DNA of 24,243 bases from positions 1 to 24,243 of IMG/VR virus record IMGVR_UViG_3300036770_004857; one strand, written 5' to 3'. Shown one piece after another: positions 14,917-20,836 of this stretch; positions within the stretch are counted from its first letter, which is position 1, and every line of letters starts with the position of its first letter. The notes under the pieces were generated by a model. The model did not search any database and was not told the DNA's origin. It saw only the letters and a program-made list of their open reading frames with translations. The DNA is from a virus. The translations under genes and the position numbers were made by a program.

Positions 14917-15177
14917 TTGACTAAATTAGCTGCAAGCTTTTATCTGCTCAAAAGAGCGGAACAAGCCTGTATAGACAATGGGCAACCTACCCATGTCAAG
15001 CAATGGGATTCCATCAAGGGTATTCCCGGATCGGCTGGTAATCAGAATTACACAGATCCTTGGAAACCGAATCCGGACGATATGCCGGTGGATATTGGCA
15101 TCAATAATAAGCAGATGGTCACTGGTACTGGTGGCGGTGCTCTGATCTACGGAAGATATAAAAACGGAGACAGATAA
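14908..15177 (+). CDS. Small tagged protein, 89 aa
   Basis: Starting at the ATG at 14908, the first 17 residues (MDVLTKLAASFYLLKRA) align without gaps with the N-terminal tag of the proteins at 9239 and 10014. This supports this start over the ATG at 14893. The rest is a short polar segment rich in Gly, Asn and Asp (KGIPGSAGNQNYTDPWKPNPDDMPVDIG), ending GGGALIYGRYKNGDR; no enzyme domain is visible. The start codon lies within a perfect inverted repeat. One base separates it from the next gene. It may be a minor virion protein directed to the same place as the tagged lysozyme. Confidence 0.65.
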   Translation: MDVLTKLAASFYLLKRAEQACIDNGQPTHVKQWDSIKGIPGSAGNQNYTDPWKPNPDDMPVDIGINNKQMVTGTGGGALIYGRYKNGDR

Positions 15178-15178
15178 G

Positions 15179-16165
15179 ATGACCACAGACCCGTCATTAA
15201 GTGCTCTTTATAGTTCTATTGATCCTGCCATTAAAGGCAAGATCAAGAATAAAATATACGATGTCGCTACTTCGGATACTGGTACATTAACTGTTCCCGA
15301 CCCTCTTTCGCCGTATAAGAAGGATACAATTGAGATGACTCCGCTGCAGTGGATGTCAACTTATGATGAAGAATTTAAAAAGAGTAATCCGCAGTATGCT
15401 GCGTTAAACGCATATTATAATCCTTTTCAAAGTAATAGATCTTTAGGTTATGCGTTGGGTAATAATTTAAACCAATTATACAAAGGCTACGGCCCCGTCA
15501 TTGGTGATATCTTGAATAAGGGACCTCTTGCTGGTGGTTTGTTATCTATGGCTCCAGGTTTATTGCTTGGCGCAGCTGGTACCGGTATTTTAAATTTATT
15601 AACCGGTAAATCGACTACTACTGATATGCTGCGTAATGCGCTAATCGGAGGTTTGGCTACTGGTTCTTTAGGTGCGTATAGTGGGTATGTGAGAAAGTAT
15701 AAACCTCAGTGGGAAGAGCCAAACTTCAAAAAAGAACAGTGGTCTCCTGCGGAGTTACAGCAAATGCATGAATTAAATCGCGGGCAAGCTCTCGAAGGGT
15801 TGAATCAAAAAAGTGCATATGTAAAAGCGGCGATGGGGTCAGCTGAAGCGCAATCTAGAGTTGTGCAGCTAATTCAATCAGCTCCCGGGCTTTCGTTTTC
15901 TGAAAAGAGTCAGTTGATTGCAGGTGTAGCGCAGTTATCTGGTAATGAAGTATCTCAGTTATCAAATTCTTTAGTGGGTATCGGCGGCGCGGCTGTTGGC
16001 GCAATAGTGGCTAGATTTTTAATGAATAAAGGATTGATTGGTACAGTACTTGGCGCTATTTTTGGCGGTACTGTTGCCAAGTCTTTATTTGGTCCCCCTG
16101 TACCAAAAAATGATTTAGGTCAGCCATCTTTCCAGGGTAGAACTTTATTAGGACAATATCTTTAA
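15179..16165 (+). CDS. Gly/Ala-rich hydrophobic protein, 328 aa
   Basis: Not recognised by family. Three hydrophobic Gly/Ala-rich blocks could insert into membranes: about residues 117-142 (LAGGLLSMAPGLLLGAAGTGILNLL), 153-170 (NALIGGLATGSLGAYSGY) and about 270-310 (LVGIGGAAVGAIVARFL, then GTVLGAIFGGTVAKSL). Glycine-zipper spacing (G-x3-G) is evident. Between them lies a soluble helical region. Together with the following hydrophobic proteins at 16167 and 17260 it forms a run typical of phage proteins that are packed in the virion and inserted into the envelope at infection. That role is an inference. Confidence 0.7.
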   Translation: MTTDPSLSALYSSIDPAIKGKIKNKIYDVATSDTGTLTVPDPLSPYKKDTIEMTPLQWMSTYDEEFKKSNPQYAALNAYYNPFQSNRSLGYALGNNLNQLYKGYGPVIGDILNKGPLAGGLLSMAPGLLLGAAGTGILNLLTGKSTTTDMLRNALIGGLATGSLGAYSGYVRKYKPQWEEPNFKKEQWSPAELQQMHELNRGQALEGLNQKSAYVKAAMGSAEAQSRVVQLIQSAPGLSFSEKSQLIAGVAQLSGNEVSQLSNSLVGIGGAAVGAIVARFLMNKGLIGTVLGAIFGGTVAKSLFGPPVPKNDLGQPSFQGRTLLGQYL

Positions 16166-16166
16166 C

Positions 16167-16814
16167 ATGAATGATTCATCATTTTTTAATTTAGGTGCCA
16201 AGTTAGCTTCTGTAGCTTTAGAACGAGATCCTCAAAGTCTTGTTACTATGGTAGGAATGCTGTCTACTGTAGATAATCCAAAAGAAGCCAATTATGGTTT
16301 CATTCAAAAATTTGTTTGTAAGGTTGCAGCGGATGCTTTTGCAGAAACTGGACGCAAACATGAAATGGAATATCATATTTTTGAAAAATTAGCTACTGCA
16401 CCCGTATGGCATCCGCAGTTTGATAATTTTTCTAATTCTGTATTTGCTGCCTTAGGTCAAGTCGCAGCAGAGTATGAACAACAAACCAAGGAAGCTAATA
16501 CTGAAGCAATTGTAAAACAAGCGCGTAACTTCTTGCCAGATTTAATTTCCATGACCGGCAAATCAACTCCTGATATTGTCAAGAGTTTGGCTGCCGCAGG
16601 CGCGCTGGGCGGTGGTATCACTGGCGGATTATACTGGTTATTGAATAGACATTCCCAAGAAGATGAGGACGAAGCTGAAGTCATCAAAGCTAAAATTGAC
16701 TATTATAACAGAATTTCTAATGAAATTAAAAATCAGTTAGGTACAAATAAAGCAGCTCCTTCAGACATTGCGGCCCGAGTAAAAGATATTGTAAGTCAGG
16801 ATAATTTATTTTAA
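16167..16814 (+). CDS. Single-membrane-segment protein, 215 aa
   Basis: Starts one base after the previous stop. The N-terminal 150 residues are mostly helical and soluble. One glycine-rich membrane segment is visible at about residues 145-165 (AAAGALGGGITGGLYWLL), followed by an acidic, helical tail (HSQEDEDEAEVIKAK). The extreme N-terminus (FFNLGAKLASVALERD) has a K-L-A-S helix that only loosely recalls the shared tag. There are no catalytic motifs. It is probably part of the same membrane-interacting set as the genes at 15179 and 17260. Confidence 0.65.
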   Translation: MNDSSFFNLGAKLASVALERDPQSLVTMVGMLSTVDNPKEANYGFIQKFVCKVAADAFAETGRKHEMEYHIFEKLATAPVWHPQFDNFSNSVFAALGQVAAEYEQQTKEANTEAIVKQARNFLPDLISMTGKSTPDIVKSLAAAGALGGGITGGLYWLLNRHSQEDEDEAEVIKAKIDYYNRISNEIKNQLGTNKAAPSDIAARVKDIVSQDNLF

Positions 16815-16820
16815 TATTTT

Positions 16821-17258
16821 ATGCGTGATAAAAATGAGATTGACGCTAAGTTAGCGGCAATGATGGACCCGGGTGCCGGGGTGAGTGTGGATCCAAATAA
16901 AGTAGTATCTTCTTTTGGACCTTCCGAAAATAAACCAGAAGAACCTGATCCTGAATCTGATTTTACAGAAGAGCGGGATCCTAAAGGAAAAGCAATTTGG
17001 ATAAGTACACCTACATTTGAAGATCAGTATAAACGCTTTCCTGAGACCACGCGCATGGTCGGTCCGATGGTAGCTGTTTTTGATGTCGCCAATCCTGAAC
17101 AACTTAAAGAATTAAATGCTCTACTTTCAAAACAACAACCTGAACATGCACCTTCGGTTATTCTCGCAAGTCGCAAGGAAAATTTCCACGAAGGAAAATG
17201 GTTGATGCTTTTGGAATATTTTAGAGTAGAATACAAACAACTCATTACGACCTCTTAA
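16821..17258 (+). CDS. Hypothetical structural-module protein, 145 aa
   Basis: Not recognised. The first 60 residues are acidic and Pro-rich, probably unstructured (ENKPEEPDPESDFTEERDPKG). The last 85 form a likely alpha/beta fold (MVAVFDVANPEQLKELNALL, ending KWLMLLEYFRVEYKQL). There is no membrane segment. It lies between two membrane-protein genes with gaps of 6 and 1 nt, so it is co-transcribed with them. A tail-completion or chaperone function would fit the position but is not shown by the sequence. Confidence 0.65.
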   Translation: MRDKNEIDAKLAAMMDPGAGVSVDPNKVVSSFGPSENKPEEPDPESDFTEERDPKGKAIWISTPTFEDQYKRFPETTRMVGPMVAVFDVANPEQLKELNALLSKQQPEHAPSVILASRKENFHEGKWLMLLEYFRVEYKQLITTS

Positions 17259-17259
17259 A

Positions 17260-18600
17260 ATGGAAAAGATCGCTTTAACTCCGCGCAGCAAAGAATTAAT
17301 TAAAAATTACCTTATTGGTGGTGCCGCTCTTGGTGGTTCTGGTGCGCTGCTTACATCTCTGATTAATTATATTAACACTCTGAAACAGCAGGCTCCTGTT
17401 GATCCAGAAAAAGAAGATGATGATACCCTTTATTTAAATGTTAATAAATCGGCTAATGAAGGCGCGGGCGCTATCGATTTAACGGCAGGTGGTTTGGCTT
17501 TGACTGGCGGTCTTTTGTCTACACTTGGTACATATGCGCTAGTTCGTAAGTTGTATCAAAATATTAAGCGTCAGCAATTACAAGAGCAGCTTGATCAAGC
17601 GCAGCAGTCTTTTCTCTCCTCGGCGGAGCAAGAAGCGCAGACTAAGAAAGCTGAAGAAGCAGGCAAGCCTATGGGACTTGCAGAATTAACCTGGTCTGCC
17701 CCTGTGGCATTTGCTTTACTTAGCGCTATTGCAGCTGGTGCTCTTACTAACAAAGCTTTAGACAAGACCTTCCCGAGAGTTAAGAAGCCCAAGGATACTG
17801 CGCCTAAGAGAATTGTTATTCGCAAAACTCCTGAGCAGGAAATGGAAGAAGAAAAAATGGCCTACGATAAGGTAGCCGCCGCCGAACAGGCTGACGACGC
17901 TATGGAATTCCTAATTCATCTTTGCATGGGTAGTAAGTCTGCGGCGCAGTCAGAGCTGGTAGATATCGTTCATGCTGCTGCTCAAGGTAGAGGCCCGGAG
18001 TTTGTTACTAACGTCTTGGAATATGGTTTTGATGCGGCCATGGACACTATCAAAGGCGCATCAGAAATTGACATCACTCCTGAACAGAAACAATTAGCTA
18101 TTAGCTATTGTGTAAAGAGCGCAACATTAAATCCTGTAGTTTCCTTATTGGCGGCTGCTGAGTATAATGACATGGCTCCTAGATTTACTAAAATTGCTAG
18201 TCTGCAGAGTGATGAATGTTTAGATACTTTATTAAAGATTGCTGGTGCTATTGGTGCCCTCAACAGATCTGAAATGGTTAACTCTGTTTCAGATATTTTT
18301 GAAGTTACCAAACAAGCGAATGAAATGACGCTTGAGGAAATCCTGGCGTTAGTAAATAAAATGAAAGGTCAGGGCGCTCATACATCTGAAGAAGATGATA
18401 TTGAACAAAATGAAGATTTAAATTCTGAAGACAGTATTGACTCTAAAGATGAAAAGCAGGTAAACGACCGCAAGCCGTTTGCCAATCCAAATACTACGCC
18501 TGACATAATTGACGAATTATCTGAAGATGATGACTTGATTGATCAGGCAATGTCTGCTCCTGTTACTCCTGCCAAAGCAGTAGCAGCAGAAAACAAATGA
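17260..18600 (+). CDS. Gly/Ala-rich multi-segment membrane protein, 446 aa
   Basis: Hydrophobic blocks lie at about residues 17-37 (YLIGGAALGGSGALLTSLINY), 72-96 (AIDLTAGGLALTGGLLSTLGTYALV) and 147-165 (APVAFALLSAIAAGALT), separated by a Gln/Glu-rich coiled-coil-like segment (IKRQQLQEQLDQAQQSF). The C-terminal half is soluble and helical, ending in a very acidic tail (EEDDIEQNEDLNSEDSIDS). The family is not recognised. The layout of glycine-zipper helices plus a long soluble domain fits an internal virion or ejection protein. The stop overlaps the ATG of the DUF1064-like nuclease (ATGA). Confidence 0.7.
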   Translation: MEKIALTPRSKELIKNYLIGGAALGGSGALLTSLINYINTLKQQAPVDPEKEDDDTLYLNVNKSANEGAGAIDLTAGGLALTGGLLSTLGTYALVRKLYQNIKRQQLQEQLDQAQQSFLSSAEQEAQTKKAEEAGKPMGLAELTWSAPVAFALLSAIAAGALTNKALDKTFPRVKKPKDTAPKRIVIRKTPEQEMEEEKMAYDKVAAAEQADDAMEFLIHLCMGSKSAAQSELVDIVHAAAQGRGPEFVTNVLEYGFDAAMDTIKGASEIDITPEQKQLAISYCVKSATLNPVVSLLAAAEYNDMAPRFTKIASLQSDECLDTLLKIAGAIGALNRSEMVNSVSDIFEVTKQANEMTLEEILALVNKMKGQGAHTSEEDDIEQNEDLNSEDSIDSKDEKQVNDRKPFANPNTTPDIIDELSEDDDLIDQAMSAPVTPAKAVAAENK

Positions 18601-19067
18601 GCGTACCACGTAATAAAAACTCAGCGGCCAAGCTTCTAGACCTTATAAACAAGAGTTCTAAGCGCGGGCGTTATAAAGTTTCGCCTAAAGAAGCGCGAAC
18701 ATACGAAGGTATTGTCTTTGACTCCAAATGGGAAGCAGAGACATATAAGCTATTGTCTACCTTATTACCTGAAGACGTACATATTCATCGGCAGGTAGAT
18801 TTCCTTTTACAGGAAAAGTTTAGAGCTCCCAATGGTAAAGCTGTTCGTGAGATTCATTATTCAGCAGACTTTGTAATTACCCGGGAGAAGGAACTAAAAG
18901 AGGATGTCATTCCTAATGATGCCTTTGTCATAGATTCCAAAGGGCATATTACTGATATATTCAAAATAAAGAATAAGCTGTTTATGTATAAATATCAGAC
19001 ACTTATTCATCAGGTAAAGTCTGCCAAGGATGTGGCAGCAGTTGTTGATTTATATAAGGCGCAATAA
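18597..19067 (+). CDS. DUF1064-type PD-(D/E)XK nuclease
   Basis: The sequence follows the DUF1064 layout of phage nucleases: FDSKWEAETYKLL (Glu46 after the first helix), an RQVDFLLQEKF strand, REIHYSADFVI (Asp91), and FVIDSKGHITDIFKIKNKLF (Asp113-x-Lys115, then Lys in the next helix). This is the PD-(D/E)XK metal site expected for a structure-specific endonuclease. Members of the family are small (about 120-160 aa), matching the 156 aa here. It begins on an ATGA overlap with the membrane protein gene and is the last gene before the RNA-rich region. The substrate, for example branched DNA during packaging or recombination, is inferred. Confidence 0.75.
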   Translation: MSVPRNKNSAAKLLDLINKSSKRGRYKVSPKEARTYEGIVFDSKWEAETYKLLSTLLPEDVHIHRQVDFLLQEKFRAPNGKAVREIHYSADFVITREKELKEDVIPNDAFVIDSKGHITDIFKIKNKLFMYKYQTLIHQVKSAKDVAAVVDLYKAQ

Positions 19068-19076
19068 CAAACATTA

Positions 19077-19096
19077 TTGTGTTATATAAATTTGTA
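19077..19096 (+). promoter_or_regulatory. Promoter-like 20-mer, copy 2
   Basis: TTGTGTTATATAAATTTGTA is identical over all 20 bases to the copy at 22769 and closely related to 4159. The conserved block is contiguous, with no separate -35 conserved upstream. A hairpin begins immediately at its 3' end, as if the RNA starts there. Confidence 0.6.
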
Positions 19097-19121
19097 TGGG
19101 TAGCAATTACCTATAAAGCAT

Positions 19122-19328
19122 ATGCATAACCATCCAAGAATAATCGGCATACTGGCGGCGAGGGAGTATATCCTTAGTCGCACCCCTGCGCCTGAAACGG
19201 TGCAGGAAATCAAAAGCATGGGTACTGTGCAGGCGCGTTCATCGTGCTTGTACGGTATCAAACTTCCGCCTTACGAACGGAAGTTGAAAAACGCACTAGG
19301 TAACGCTTTGCCTAGTATCTCCCTATAA
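19122..19328 (+). CDS. Possible small protein, 68 aa (may be non-coding)
   Basis: An ATG-started frame whose translation looks ordinary for a small basic protein (REYILSRTPAPETVQEIKSM, then YERKLKNALGNAL). It has no recognised domain and no Shine-Dalgarno sequence. It lies within a stretch that has its own promoter-like element and several hairpins, two of which (19261-19285 and 19295-19316) are wholly within this frame. Either a short mRNA has a structured 3' region, or the ORF is accidental within a structural RNA. I lean slightly towards the second. Confidence 0.3.
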   Translation: MHNHPRIIGILAAREYILSRTPAPETVQEIKSMGTVQARSSCLYGIKLPPYERKLKNALGNALPSISL

Positions 19329-19380
19329 AGGGATAACAACAAACACAGGTGGCAAATGTGTTGTTGGTTGCTAACACCCA

Positions 19381-19411
19381 GGCCCGCGTCGTAGCCACCA
19401 CGGCGCGGGCC
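19381..19411 (+). terminator. GC-rich hairpin between convergent genes
   Basis: GGCCCGCGTCG (19381-19391) pairs with CGGCGCGGGCC (19401-19411) around a 9-nt loop. Only a loose T-rich tail follows (gcatttcttt). It lies between the plus-strand unit and the end of the minus-strand HNH gene at 19420 and could stop transcription from either side. Its loop complements the loop of the preceding hairpin. Confidence 0.55.
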
Positions 19412-19419
19412 GCATTTCT

Positions 19420-19788
19420 TTATTCATATCTGTCGAGGAATTGCTTGTAGGCTTGCTCTTGTGTTAACTTATTTTTATTAATTAGATTACACATTTGAGC
19501 CATTACCTTTAAAGACAGATCAGGATGATGAATTTCAGAATGACAGTTATGGCAAACAAGAACGCACTTGTTCAATTCTTTTTCTGCGTGATCTACTGGC
19601 ATTTTAATTAGGTGACTTCCAGACAGAGCAGTTCCTTTTTCGTTAATATGATGAAAAGCCAAAGCAGCTAAATTCTTTTTGTAGCTGCATATCACACACT
19701 GTCCGCCAGCCTTTTTAATGAGATTGTATTTCCTTAATAATCTCGCCACTCTATTTCTTTTAACAGAAGAAGGTCGTCTTTTAGGCAT
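19420..19788 (-). CDS. HNH endonuclease
   Basis: Likely homing-type or free-standing HNH nuclease, the only confident minus-strand gene. Motifs: CVIC (Cys31, Cys34) and CHNC (Cys79, Cys82) form a structural zinc site. LAFHHINEKG (His46-His47) and ELNKCVLVCHNCHSEIHH supply the H, N and H residues. The basic N-terminus (MPKRRPSSVKRNRVARLLRKYNLIKKAGG) is typical of the family. I prefer this ATG (19788) to the longer frame from 19875, because a minus-strand TATAAT at 19878-19883 would start transcription at about 19871, downstream of that first ATG. Next to a tRNA cluster, it may promote spread or insertion of this region. Confidence 0.8.
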   Translation of the reverse strand: MPKRRPSSVKRNRVARLLRKYNLIKKAGGQCVICSYKKNLAALAFHHINEKGTALSGSHLIKMPVDHAEKELNKCVLVCHNCHSEIHHPDLSLKVMAQMCNLINKNKLTQEQAYKQFLDRYE

Positions 19789-19872
19789 TGCATAATATAC
19801 GATATGTAATATGTGCGGCAAGTCATCTTCGGAGCGGTGTCGTTTGCGCTCTTCGACCTCGAGTGAGGTTGA

Positions 19873-19926
19873 CATGCATTATATCAAATAAGTTCTTGCG
19901 CTAAGACTGATATTGTATAATGCATG
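19873..19926. promoter_or_regulatory. Divergent promoters inside an 11-bp inverted repeat
   Basis: CATGCATTATA (19873-19883) and TATAATGCATG (19916-19926) are exact reverse complements separated by 32 nt. Each arm carries a TATAAT facing outward: one drives the HNH gene leftward, the other the tRNAs rightward. On the plus strand TTCTTG at 19893-19898 is 17 nt upstream of TATAAT, and the predicted start near 19928 lies just before tRNA-Arg at 19937. Confidence 0.6.
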
Positions 19927-19936
19927 GAATCCCTTT

Positions 19937-20011
19937 GCCCGGTTCGTTTAATGGATAGGACAAGACTCTTCTAAAGTCTTTGTGGGGGTTCGATTCCCTC
20001 ACCGGGTACCA
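19937..20011 (+). tRNA. tRNA-Arg(UCU)
   Basis: Acceptor GCCCGGT pairs with ACCGGGT (one G-U), followed by discriminator A and encoded CCA. The anticodon stem AGACT/AGTCT encloses the loop CTTCTAA, giving anticodon UCU. The T-arm has a TTCGATT loop. It would read AGA and AGG, and AGA is common in the phage genes here. It lies just after a good sigma70-type promoter. Confidence 0.95.
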
Positions 20012-20035
20012 GTTCCTTGACATCATTTAATTTTC

Positions 20036-20112
20036 TGGGTAATGGCTCAGCCTGGTAGAGCGCTTGCTTTGGGAGCAAGAAGTCGTCGGTTCGAATCCGG
20101 CTTACCCAACCA
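20036..20112 (+). tRNA. tRNA-Pro(UGG)
   Basis: Acceptor TGGGTAA/TTACCCA with A and encoded CCA. The anticodon stem CTTGC/GCAAG encloses the loop TTTGGGA, giving UGG (Pro). The D-arm GCTCAGCCTGGTAGAGC and T-loop TTCGAAT are canonical. It begins 24 nt after tRNA-Arg. Confidence 0.95.
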
Positions 20113-20117
20113 ATTTT

Positions 20118-20194
20118 GCGCTTGTAGCTCAGCGGTTAGTAGCGGGGGACTCATAATCCCTAGGTCGCAGGTTCGAATCCTGCCGGGCGCACCA
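20118..20194 (+). tRNA. tRNA with CAU anticodon (Ile2 or elongator Met)
   Basis: Acceptor GCGCTTG/CGGGCGC (two G-U) with A and encoded CCA. Anticodon stem GGGGA/TCCCT, loop CTCATAA, anticodon CAU. T-arm GCAGG/CCTGC with TTCGAAT. G1-C72 is paired, so it is not an initiator. The segment after the anticodon (CCCTAGGTCGC) recalls bacterial tRNA-Ile2, whose C34 is modified to lysidine to read AUA, but elongator Met cannot be excluded. The D-stem has one C-U mismatch. Confidence 0.85.
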
Positions 20195-20523
20195 ATTTCC
20201 GCTCAACCAGAGATGCTAGTGCCCTCGCGGAATAGGCACGTACAGCTAGCATTTCACAATAGAGTCTGCTGTGTCTTTGCACAAGCCGAGAACTAAATAC
20301 GAGCTTAGACTTTCTTGTCTGAGTTTAGATTAGTTCATAGTACAAAACTGTGCATCCGGGCAAGGGTTTCGTTCGGACGTTTTGTAGCAGCAGCTGGGAG
20401 TGGGGTAGTAGACTGCAGTCAATGACTACCTCACTCCCCTCCAATTTTCTCGGCTAGGGGACAAGAGGCTCCATGCCTCGATCAAGGGAGTAATATCCTG
20501 AGACTTACCCCAGCTGGGATTCC
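20195..20523 (+). ncRNA. Candidate structured RNA in a gene-free gap of the tRNA cluster
   Basis: 329 nt without a convincing protein gene, GC-rich and full of complementary segments. TTCCGC (20197-20202) pairs with GCGGAA (20227-20232). ATGCTA-GTGCC (20213-20223) pairs with GGCAC (20235-20239) and TAGCAT (20247-20252). The two pairings cross, as in an H-type pseudoknot. Further stems: CTAAA and CTTAGAC with GTCTGAG and TTTAG (20293-20328); TACAAAAC/GTTTTGTA with inner TCCG/CGGA (20341-20386); a 14-bp stem 20396-20409 with 20425-20438; GAGGC/GCCTC (20465-20479). It is flanked by tRNAs and probably co-transcribed. It does not match the tmRNA layout. Large phage RNAs such as GOLLD and ROOL also sit beside tRNA genes but are much longer. 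Confidence 0.55.
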
Positions 20524-20524
20524 C

Positions 20525-20611
20525 GGGCATGTGGTGTAACGGTAGCAAAGGCACAAGGTCGAAAGGCCGGTATTTACTGAGGTGTAGGTTCAACTCCTAC
20601 CATGCCCACCA
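20525..20611 (+). tRNA. tRNA-like gene without a canonical anticodon arm
   Basis: Seven-bp perfect acceptor GGGCATG/CATGCCC with A and encoded CCA, a D-arm-like GGTGTAACGGTAGCA, and a perfect T-arm GTAGG/CCTAC with TTCAACT. Between the D- and T-arms lie about 33 nt, some ten more than in a class I tRNA. I find no register giving a 5-bp stem around a 7-nt loop. The obvious fold there is GGTC-GAAA-GGCC (20557-20568), a GNRA tetraloop hairpin, followed by GGT-ATTT-ACT. It could be a degenerate tRNA, or a tRNA mimic with another role. Confidence 0.6.
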
Positions 20612-20625
20612 TCTAAACCAACAAC

Positions 20626-20835
20626 ATGATATCTGACAATACCATTGTATTAGCGGCCACAGCCATTGCTGATAAAATTGATAATTTAAAAGACAGAAAA
20701 GCAAAGTGTACGGAATGGATGAAGTCCGGTGAGCAGTCAGAAAAAAATACGAAATTCTGGATGCATCACATCGAGCTTATCGAAAAAGACATTCAGGAAT
20801 ACACGGAAGCTAGACAAGAGCTATTTAAGAATTAA
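20626..20835 (+). CDS. Small helical protein, 69 aa
   Basis: Not recognised. A highly charged, probably all-helical protein (ADKIDNLKDRKAKCTEWMKSG, then IELIEKDIQEYTEARQELFKN), possibly a short coiled coil. The ATG is 14 nt after the tRNA-like gene, so the mRNA probably begins within or before the tRNA cluster. There is no Shine-Dalgarno sequence. It ends one base before the next ATG. Confidence 0.6.
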   Translation: MISDNTIVLAATAIADKIDNLKDRKAKCTEWMKSGEQSEKNTKFWMHHIELIEKDIQEYTEARQELFKN

Positions 20836-20836
20836 T

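Larger units (their letters stand above)
19095..19411 (+). ncRNA. Candidate structured non-coding RNA
   Basis: About 317 nt between a promoter-like 20-mer and a GC-rich terminal hairpin, visibly richer in GC than the flanking genes. Consecutive hairpins: TATGGGTA/TACCTATA (19095-19102 with 19108-19115); AACTTCCG/CGGAAGTT (19261-19268 with 19278-19285); ACTAGG/CCTAGT (19295-19300 with 19311-19316); CCCT/AGGG (19321-19324 with 19329-19332); CAACAAACACA with TGTGTTGTTG (19337-19347 with 19357-19366); and an 11-bp stem 19381-19391 with 19401-19411. GCGCCTG and CAGGCGC in the 5' half can also pair. The last two hairpins each have a 9-nt loop, carrying GGTGGC and GCCACC, exact complements. A 68-codon ORF lies inside and could be incidental. 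I recognise no known RNA family. Confidence 0.55.

Noticed and set aside
19788-19875. Longer HNH protein from the ATG at 19875
   Set aside because: The added 29 residues do not look like the family, and the likely promoter would start transcription after that ATG.
20042-20296. 84-codon open frame across the tRNA genes
   Set aside because: It reads through tRNA-Pro, the CAU tRNA and the structured gap; the protein is a by-product of tRNA sequence.
20396-20444. Additional minimal tRNA (GGGAGTG/CACTCCC followed by C and TCCA)
   Set aside because: The 7-bp stem resembles an acceptor, but there is no T-loop, no anticodon arm and only about 45 nt; it is better read as one long hairpin.
20260-20611. 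tmRNA
   Set aside because: The 3' end (GGTTCAACTCC, CCA) resembles tmRNA, but the acceptor stem pairs with a 5' partner only 87 nt away, and no tag peptide frame ending in an Ala-rich tail is present.
20729-20836. Longer start for the 90-aa membrane-anchored protein
   Set aside because: It lies inside the preceding gene in another frame; the ATG at 20837 follows the stop directly and gives a good hydrophobic N-terminus.
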